11,757 bases of DNA from an uncultured Oscillospiraceae bacterium (lineage in GTDB: Bacteria; Bacillota; Clostridia; Oscillospirales; Oscillospiraceae). The stretch lies in assembly GCA_900757415.1 (NCBI GenBank), contig CAAENU010000030.1, positions 1 through 11,757 of the forward strand. Reading direction: 5' to 3'. The stretch's first letter is position 1. Every line of letters starts with the position of its first letter. The notes under the pieces were generated by a model, which ran no database searches, was not told the origin of the DNA, and saw only the letters and a program-made list of their open reading frames with translations. A program made the position numbers and the translations under genes. Shown here piece after piece: positions 6,879-11,757 of this stretch.

Positions 6879-7822
6879 TGATGGATTATATTGTTGCCGG
6901 CTACAATATGCTGACGGATATTTATTATGCCGACGGCTCTACGCTGGAAAACAGTCCCGGCGGATCCTTTTATTCCGCCTCGGGCGTGAAATTCTGGCGG
7001 GACAGCGTGGCCTATGTGGGTACGGCGGGGCCGGACTTTGACACATGGTATGGAGACTGGTTCCGGAAAAACCGGATCGACTGCCGCGTTATCCCCTGCC
7101 TGCCGCACACCCTGAAGTATACGCTGGAGTACCGTCCGGATGGGATCTGGAGCGAACGATGCCTGTACGGGGACGACTATGAGCGCATGGCAAAGGATGT
7201 CGGCCGCATTACGCCGGAGATGTTCGCGGCCTGTGCCGATGAGAACACCAAAGGGATCTATATCGAGGCCAGCCTTTCGGCCAAGATCGCCGATCATTTC
7301 CGCGAGGTCAAGCGCCTGATCCCCCACGGCGTTCTGATGTGGGAGATCAACGGAGACGATCTGCGCGATCCGCAGGCAAGGGATGCCATCAACCGGCGGA
7401 TCGGACAGGTAGATGCCTTTTCCATGAACTTTGACGAGGCGACAGGCTTTTTCGGAACGGACGATAAGGACGCCATCCTGCATGCCCTTGCGGCCTATCA
7501 AAAACCCTGCTTTTTCAGGCAGGGTGAACTGGGTTCCGGTATTATCTGCGGCGAGAAGGCCGTTTTCGCGCCGGCGGTGGGCGTGGAGAACAGCGTGGAT
7601 CCCACCGGCTGCGGCAACTGCTCCACGGCTGCGGCAATGGTGGGCCTTGCGGAAGGAAAAAGCTATGAAGAGACAAGCGCCATGGCCAATATCGCCGCCG
7701 CCTATTGTGCCGGACAGTTCGGCCCCTTCAGAGAAGTGACGGCGCAGAGCCGCGCGGAGGCCTGCCGGCAGCTGGACGATTATATGCGCCATGATCCGTT
7801 TGTCTACGGGAGATTGTTATGA
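6875..7822 (+). CDS. PfkB/ribokinase-family kinase with altered GAGD motif
   Basis: A 315-residue ribokinase-fold protein, probably a cytoplasmic sugar kinase. N-terminal signature: SPGGSFYSASGVKFW (27-41). NFDEAT (185-190) matches the NxxE element that positions Mg-ATP. FRQGELGSGI corresponds to the strand before the nucleotide site. The C-terminal PfkB signature reads DPTGCGNCSTAAA (242-254): the anion-hole glycines are kept, but the usual catalytic Asp of GAGD is Asn248. Either the protein uses another base, has a weak or different activity, or belongs to a subgroup in which this change is normal. Start: the ATG overlapping the previous stop (ATGA) was chosen. GTG at 6857 (GGAG 10 nt upstream, adds six residues) and ATG at 6878 or 6881 are alternatives. 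Its stop overlaps the BtpA gene start. The likely role is phosphorylation of the isomerised intermediate (inference). Confidence 0.87.
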   Translation: MMMDYIVAGYNMLTDIYYADGSTLENSPGGSFYSASGVKFWRDSVAYVGTAGPDFDTWYGDWFRKNRIDCRVIPCLPHTLKYTLEYRPDGIWSERCLYGDDYERMAKDVGRITPEMFAACADENTKGIYIEASLSAKIADHFREVKRLIPHGVLMWEINGDDLRDPQARDAINRRIGQVDAFSMNFDEATGFFGTDDKDAILHALAAYQKPCFFRQGELGSGIICGEKAVFAPAVGVENSVDPTGCGNCSTAAAMVGLAEGKSYEETSAMANIAAAYCAGQFGPFREVTAQSRAEACRQLDDYMRHDPFVYGRLL

Positions 7823-8556
7823 AAAAATTCCGGGAAGTGTTTACCGCGCCCAAGTCTATCATCGGTGTGATCCATTTAAAGGGCGACACGGACGAAGACA
7901 TCAAGGCGCGGGCAAAGAAAGAGATCGGCCTCTATATTGACGGCGGTCTGGATGCCGTTATTTTTGAGGATTATTTTGGGAGCTATCCCTATCTGGAGTG
8001 GGTGCTGGATTATGCGAAAACGCAGAAGCTGCCGGTTCCCTATGGCGTGAACTGCCTTAACTTTGATTCGCTGAACTTTAAGCTGGCACGGGATTATCAC
8101 TGCGATTTTCTTCAGCTCGATTCCGTTGTGGGACATGTCAAGCCACGGGACGAGGCATCGCTGGATGCATTCTTTGCGCTGGAGCGTCCCACTTGTGACG
8201 CCCTGGTTTTGGGCGGTGTCCGGTTCAAGTATCAGCCGGTTCTGTCGGCCCACAGCATAGAGGAGGATCTGGCAACGGCGCAGCGCCGCTGCGACGCCAT
8301 CTGCGTAACGGGCGACGGAACGGGCATTCAGGCGCCCACCGAAAAGATTGCCCATTTCAAAGAAACCATCGGCACATTTCCGCTGGTCATCTGCTCGGGG
8401 CTAAATGACGTAAACTGCATGGAGCAGATGCGCTATGCGGATGCGGCCGTCGTCGGCAGCTTTTTTAAGGATACCGGCAAGGACACCGGAGATGTTACGG
8501 CGGGAAAAATCCAAAAACTGATGGACAAGATCCATATACTCAGAAGCGGCCTGTAG
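7819..8556 (+). CDS. BtpA/SgcQ family TIM-barrel protein
   Basis: A 245-residue protein of the BtpA/SgcQ family. The family pattern is seen in order: GVIHL (16-20), GGLDAVIFEDYFG (42-54), VPYGVNCLNFD (73-83), VRFKYQPVLSA (134-144), CVTGDGTGI (162-170), a VICSGLN strand (190-196) and AAVVGSFFK (209-217). The last elements resemble a phosphate-binding site of TIM barrels. Family names come from a cyanobacterial photosystem I biogenesis factor and from the E. coli sgc sugar cluster; I know of no firmly established reaction. The ATG overlaps the kinase stop codon (ATGA), so it is tightly coupled to a kinase. It sits where an aldolase such as IolJ would be expected, and acting on the phosphorylated product is the simplest inference. 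The protein is soluble, with no signal peptide. Confidence 0.87.
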   Translation: MKKFREVFTAPKSIIGVIHLKGDTDEDIKARAKKEIGLYIDGGLDAVIFEDYFGSYPYLEWVLDYAKTQKLPVPYGVNCLNFDSLNFKLARDYHCDFLQLDSVVGHVKPRDEASLDAFFALERPTCDALVLGGVRFKYQPVLSAHSIEEDLATAQRRCDAICVTGDGTGIQAPTEKIAHFKETIGTFPLVICSGLNDVNCMEQMRYADAAVVGSFFKDTGKDTGDVTAGKIQKLMDKIHILRSGL

Positions 8557-8575
8557 GCATGGGAGGAGAGAGCGG

Positions 8576-9960
8576 TTGAGCGCGAAAAAGAGGATGAGAG
8601 GCGGTGCGGAGGAGACCCGGGTCATGACCGACGGAAGTCCCCTGAAGCACGTTGTTTGCTTTGCGTTTCCGCTGATGCTGGGCAATATCTGCCAGCAGAT
8701 CTATACACTGACGGATACCGCCGTTGTGGGACGGGTTCTCGGTGTTGCGGCGCTTGCCGCGCTGGGCGCCTGCGATCTTCTGGTGTGGATGACCGGAAGT
8801 GCCATTCAGGCCTTTACGGAGGGGTTTTCCATCCGCATGGCGGCCTGCTTCGGGAGAGGCTCCACCATACGGCGGCCACGGCGGCGCGATTGTCGGCCAT
8901 CGCTGCCGCGCTGCTGTGCGCGCTGCTGCAGATCGCCTCGCCGGCTATTTTGCACCTGATGCATGTCCGGGCGGAGGTATACCCCTTTGCGCTGCTGTAT
9001 CTGCGGATCATTTTCGCAGGGATTCCGTTTATCATGCTATATAACTTCTTCTTCGCCATCCTGCGCGCGCTGGGCAACAGCCGCGCGCCGCTGCGCACCA
9101 TGCTTCTTTCCGCGTCACTGAATATCCTGCTTGACCTTGTTTTTGTGGCGCTGTTCAATTGGGGGATCGGCGGTGCTGCCGCCGCCACAGTCATTGCGCA
9201 GGCTGCCGCCGCGCTGTATAGCTTTGGCTGCGTGAGAAAGCTGGTGCCGGAGGACACAAGCGCCCTGCGTTACAACGGGGATCTTGTGGGGAATATGCTG
9301 AAGCTGTCCATCCCCATGGCCTGCCAGCTGCTGATCAGCGCCACGGGCGGACTGGTGGTTCAAACGGTGGTAAACGCAAATGAGGTCACGTTTATTGCGG
9401 GCTATACGGCGACATACAAGCTTTATGGACTGCTGGAGGTTGCGGCCATCTCCTACGGATATGCCGTGACGACCTATACCGGGCAGAATCTGGGCACCGG
9501 CAGGCTGGACCGCATCCGAAAGGGGTGGGGTATCAGCGAAGCGGTGGCACTGGCAACGTCGCTTGGCTTTGCGGCGGTTATTTTTACACTGGGTACTCCC
9601 GTTGTCAGCTTGTTCATTTCGGGGACAGAGGCGGAGATCGCCGCATCAGTGGCCATCGGCGTGCGTTTTCTCAGGATCATGGGCGTGGGACTTCCCATGC
9701 TTTATACGGTGCACCTCTCCAAGGCGGTGGTGCAGGGACTGGGTTACGCGGGACTGGCCACGGCCAACAGTGTGGTCGAGCTGCTGACCCGCGTGCTGAC
9801 CGTGACCGTATTTGCAAAAACGCTGGGGCAGAACTGTGTGTTTTATGCCGAACCCTTTGCGTGGAGCGCGGGAGCGATTGTGCTTTCGTGCAGCGCGGTA
9901 TTTTATCTGGTGCGGCTGGGAAAAGCCGAAAGGGAAGCGTATAACGGCGGTTCTCTCTAA
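8576..9960 (+). pseudogene. MATE-family efflux transporter, frameshifted
   Basis: The first 95 codons (TTG start at 8576, strong AGGAG 7 nt upstream) encode a clear MATE N-terminus: TDGSPLKHVVCFAFPLMLGN, DTAVVGR, then FTEGFSIRMAACFGRG. After about 8860 this frame turns into Arg/Pro/Cys-rich nonsense and stops at 8959. The MATE reading continues in the frame one base back from 8860 (LHHTAATAARLSA) to the stop at 9960, with the usual membrane segments, RALGNSRAP and a second-half GQNLGTG. Rejoined, the protein would have about 465 residues and 12 helices, normal for a Na+- or H+-coupled multidrug/toxin exporter. The missing DNA fits a 13-bp deletion next to GAGAGGC (8854-8860). Translated as it stands, only a short useless fragment is made. 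It lies 19 bp after the BtpA gene, so it was probably the last gene of the operon. A sequencing error is the alternative. Confidence 0.85.
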
Positions 9961-10005
9961 AAAAAATTGCGTTCAGCGCAGATTTGCGCTGAACGCAATT
10001 TTTTT
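9960..10005. terminator. Bidirectional intrinsic terminator
   Basis: TTGCGTTCAGCGCA (9967-9980) pairs perfectly with TGCGCTGAACGCAA (9985-9998) around a GATT loop. Seven A on the left and seven T on the right (9999-10005) extend the stem and give U-tracts on both strands. It starts at the MATE stop codon and serves the plus-strand operon. On the minus strand it can stop the convergent deacetylase transcript, whose gene ends at 10089. Confidence 0.93.
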
Positions 10006-10088
10006 GTTTGGATGGCTTGCGGCCGGATATGCTGTAAGCTATCGCCGCTCTGACTGCGGAGGGACGCATCGCTGAGCGACAGACTTCC

Positions 10089-10724
10089 TCATTCTGCCTG
10101 CTCTGCCTTTTCCGCCGGGAACTGGCGGCCTGTGTGGTCAATGGTATAGTCTCCCGTCAGGATCAGCTGGCTGATGGGAACCACGGTGTAACCCTCGTTG
10201 ATGAGATATGACAGGATTCGCGGCAGCGCCTCCGGTGTGTGGAGCGCGGCATTGTGGAATAAGACGATGCTCCCCGGCTGCACCTTGGAGGTCACCCGCT
10301 GATAGATGGTGTCGGCATCGTAGTCCTTCCAGTCGAGAGAATCCACATCCCACTGGATAGGTTCCATGCCGAGAGAACGGACGGCGGAGATCACATGGTC
10401 GTCATACTCGCCGTAAGGACAGCGGATCAGCGTGGGGCGGCAGTCGGTGACAGATTCGATCTTGTCGCAGCTTTCCTGAATATCCGCCACGATCTGGGCA
10501 GCGGTAAGGCTGTTATAGTGATCGTGATGGGTGGAGTGGCTCATGACCTCATGCCCTGCATCGTGGAGGGCCTTGACCGATTCGGGATATTTATCTACCC
10601 AGTCCCCCACCACAAAAAAAGTGGTTTTTACGTTATACTTTGCCAGAATGTCGATGAGGTGCTGGGTGTCCTCGTTTCCCCACGGTGATGCAAAAGTGCG
10701 GCAGTTCACGGAGAACTGTCGCAC
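10089..10724 (-). CDS. Polysaccharide deacetylase, N-terminally truncated
   Basis: A 211-residue NodB-homology (carbohydrate esterase family 4) protein without its beginning. The intact family motifs are the metal-binding SHSTHH (H63, H67), RCPYG (101-105, motif 3), WDVDSLDW (125-132, motif 4) and LFHNA (H157, motif 5). The first motif, TFDD with the catalytic Asp and a metal-binding Asp, is absent. The reading starts RTFASPWGNEDTQHLIDILAK, where family members have an Asp-containing strand before the WGNEDT-like part. No signal peptide or membrane anchor precedes it, and the in-frame stop at 10740-10742 excludes an upstream extension. The only start is GTG at 10724, weakly preceded by AAAGAAG, and it lies inside a hairpin. 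Members remove acetyl groups from peptidoglycan or other polysaccharides outside the cell; this version is probably inactive and not exported. It is convergent with the operon and functionally unrelated to it. Confidence 0.8.
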   Translation of the reverse strand: MRQFSVNCRTFASPWGNEDTQHLIDILAKYNVKTTFFVVGDWVDKYPESVKALHDAGHEVMSHSTHHDHYNSLTAAQIVADIQESCDKIESVTDCRPTLIRCPYGEYDDHVISAVRSLGMEPIQWDVDSLDWKDYDADTIYQRVTSKVQPGSIVLFHNAALHTPEALPRILSYLINEGYTVVPISQLILTGDYTIDHTGRQFPAEKAEQAE

Positions 10725-10726
10725 TT
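10694..10726 (-). repeat. Hairpin at the broken 5' end of the deacetylase gene
   Basis: AAGTGCGGCAGTTC (10694-10707) and GAACTGTCGCACTT (10713-10726) are inverted copies with one imperfect position in 14 and a 5-nt loop. Read on the minus strand, the stem is followed by TTTTG, so it looks like an intrinsic terminator. It occupies the codons where the lost N-terminal motif of the deacetylase should be, and the first codons of the present frame are the hairpin itself. It may have been brought in by the rearrangement that removed the 5' part. Confidence 0.6.
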
Positions 10727-10741
10727 CTTTATTGTGCTTTT

Positions 10742-10770
10742 ATGATAGCATAAATGCGTCCTATCTGCAA
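10742..10770 (-). promoter_or_regulatory. Extended -10 promoter upstream of the hairpin
   Basis: On the minus strand, TTGCAG (10770-10765) and TATCAT (10747-10742) are 17 nt apart. The -10 box is preceded by TGC, giving the extended TGnTATnAT form, which compensates for the weak -35 box. Transcription would start near 10735, only about 10 nt before the hairpin at 10726-10694. The product could be a very short terminated RNA, or a leaky message for the deacetylase remnant. Confidence 0.45.
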
Positions 10771-10943
10771 CAAGATCTCGGTTCAAAAAAGTAAAAGCTT
10801 TTTGATAGACGATGATGGTCACAGGCGTTGTGGGACAAGTGGCTGCCGGTATTTGTTTTGTGATTTTACTCGGGAAAAGCAGAATAGCCGTAAACGGGTA
10901 AAATGCAAAACCGGCCGAAATTTAATCGGGAAAATACGCCATT

Positions 10944-10977
10944 AAAAGAGAAAAGCAGCCCGACTGGACTGCTTTTC
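10944..10977 (-). terminator. Terminator of the DUF4143 ATPase gene
   Basis: GAAAAGCAG (10950-10958) pairs with CTGCTTTTC (10969-10977) over 9 bp; two further C-G pairs are possible inside. Read on the minus strand the stem is followed by TCTCTTTTAAT. It lies 11 bp after the stop codon of the minus-strand ATPase gene. The remaining gap up to the hairpin at 10726 shows no gene, only a 9-bp direct repeat TCGGGAAAA (10870-10878 and 10926-10934). Confidence 0.6.
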
Positions 10978-10988
10978 CGAATGGATGC

Positions 10989-11757
10989 TCACCATGTATC
11001 AGCCAGCAGGAAATCCTGAAGATGCACGATTTTAATGCCGTTTTCAATCCCTACAGCCATGTCGTTCAGGGTGACAACGTATTTAGGGTAATGATCTTTG
11101 ATCTCCATGAGGTTGCCCACCTCGCGGTCCGAGCCCTCCGGAAGCTGGACACAAACCTGTACATAAATCCGTTCATCGCGGCGGGTAGCCACAAAGTCGA
11201 TCTCCTTGGTATCATTCTTGCCGATATACACATCGTACCCCCGCCGCTTCAATTCCAGAAACACGATATTTTCCATGGCCCCGTCCAGCATTTTGCGGTT
11301 ATAGCCCAGCAGGGCGTATTTCAGCGAGACATCGGCCAGATAATACTTCTCCTGCGTTTTCAGAATGCTCTTGCCCTGCAGGTCGTAGCGTTCGCAGGGA
11401 TAGATGATGAACGCCTGCTCCAGCCAGCGCAGGTAGTTGTAGATGCTCTCCACCGAGACCTTGCGGTGCTCGCTTTTCAGGAAGGTGGAGATCGAATTGG
11501 CGGAGAAGGTCTTGCCCACATTTTCAATGATAAATTTCACCACACGGTCAAAAAAATCCTGCTTATTGATACGGTGGCGCTTCATAATATCGCGGGAGAC
11601 CACGGTGTGATAGATGCCGTTAACGATCTGATAGGCGTTCTGCGCGTCATATTCACTTAGCGCTATTATGGGGAAGCCACCAAAGCGGATATATTCCTCC
11701 AGCAACTCCTTTCGGGACAACGTACTGTCAGCTTTGAAGTCCAGGTACTCGCGGAAA
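10989..11757 (-). CDS. ATPase with DUF4143 domain, C-terminal part (cut by window edge)
   Basis: The 256 visible codons are the C-terminal half of an AAA-type ATPase with a DUF4143 region. The frame is open to the right edge (FREYLDFKADSTLSRKEL precedes the TTG at 11720), so the true start and the Walker A/B domain lie outside. LLEEYIRFGGFPI is the conserved lead-in to DUF4143. A winged-helix-like segment follows (about NVGKTFSANSISTFLKSEHRKVSVESIYNYL). The end carries a PD-(D/E)XK-like pattern: ENIVFLELKRRGYDVYIG, EIDFVA, then YVQV, with Gln in place of the usual Lys. Proteins of this family are widespread in gut bacteria and archaea, and their function is not settled. The gene is transcribed toward the deacetylase remnant and has its own terminator. 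Nothing links it to the catabolic operon. Confidence 0.85.
   Translation of the reverse strand, partial: FREYLDFKADSTLSRKELLEEYIRFGGFPIIALSEYDAQNAYQIVNGIYHTVVSRDIMKRHRINKQDFFDRVVKFIIENVGKTFSANSISTFLKSEHRKVSVESIYNYLRWLEQAFIIYPCERYDLQGKSILKTQEKYYLADVSLKYALLGYNRKMLDGAMENIVFLELKRRGYDVYIGKNDTKEIDFVATRRDERIYVQVCVQLPEGSDREVGNLMEIKDHYPKYVVTLNDMAVGIENGIKIVHLQDFLLADTW

Noticed and set aside
7504..7525. ACCCTGC/GCAGGGT hairpin with a T-rich loop
   Set aside because: It is inside the kinase coding region, the T residues are in the loop rather than after the stem, and no U-tract follows, so it is not a terminator.
1239..8556. Standard fructosamine (frl) or myo-inositol (iol) operon
   Set aside because: No SIS-fold deglycase gene is present for frl, and no IolD, IolB or inositol transporter-like genes for iol. 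Only the general logic is shared.
10989..11720. Complete DUF4143 gene starting with TTG at 11720
   Set aside because: The frame remains open and family-like to the window edge, so the TTG is an internal Leu codon and the gene is cut by the window.

Overview
The window looks like a chromosomal accessory region of a moderately GC-rich Bacillota, most likely a gut-type member of Clostridia/Oscillospirales. Grounds for this (inference): strong AGGAG-type ribosome binding sites, GTG and TTG starts, a lipoprotein signal ending LAGC, a DUF4143-type ATPase, and the protein-family mix. No rRNA, tRNA, CRISPR array, transposase or transcription-factor gene was found.

Layout. Positions 1-327 hold no convincing gene but contain two clean inverted repeats (156-186 and 212-228) and a perfect consensus sigma-70 promoter (275-303, + strand) that points into the 3' end of the next gene. 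An MBL-fold hydrolase gene runs on the minus strand (1155-328). It diverges from a long plus-strand operon (1239-8556, probably on to 9960): two Gfo/Idh/MocA dehydrogenases, a polar-amino-acid-type ABC importer (binding lipoprotein, permease, ATPase), a xylose-isomerase-like TIM barrel, a PfkB-type kinase, a BtpA/SgcQ TIM barrel and a MATE efflux gene. Several junctions overlap as ATGA or GTGATTAA, so the genes are translationally coupled. A strong hairpin sits between the binding protein and the permease. The MATE gene is broken by a frameshift. A bidirectional terminator (9960-10005) closes the operon against a convergent polysaccharide deacetylase gene that has lost its 5' part. A DUF4143-type ATPase then runs off the right edge on the minus strand.

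How the genes may work together (inference). Dehydrogenase, isomerase/epimerase, sugar kinase and aldolase-like TIM barrel is the logic of polyol catabolism; myo-inositol catabolism (IolG, IolE, IolC, IolJ) is the nearest known parallel. The importer, however, belongs to the polar amino acid class. The best guess is uptake and breakdown of an amino-bearing polyol or sugar, or of an opine-like sugar-amino acid conjugate. No SIS-fold deglycase is present, so it is not a standard fructosamine (frl) operon. The exact substrate cannot be read from the sequence. The most unusual points are the Asn in place of the catalytic Asp of the PfkB GAGD motif, the BtpA protein in the aldolase position, the antisense promoter behind the MBL gene, and the MATE frameshift, which fits a 13-bp deletion between 7-bp direct repeats.
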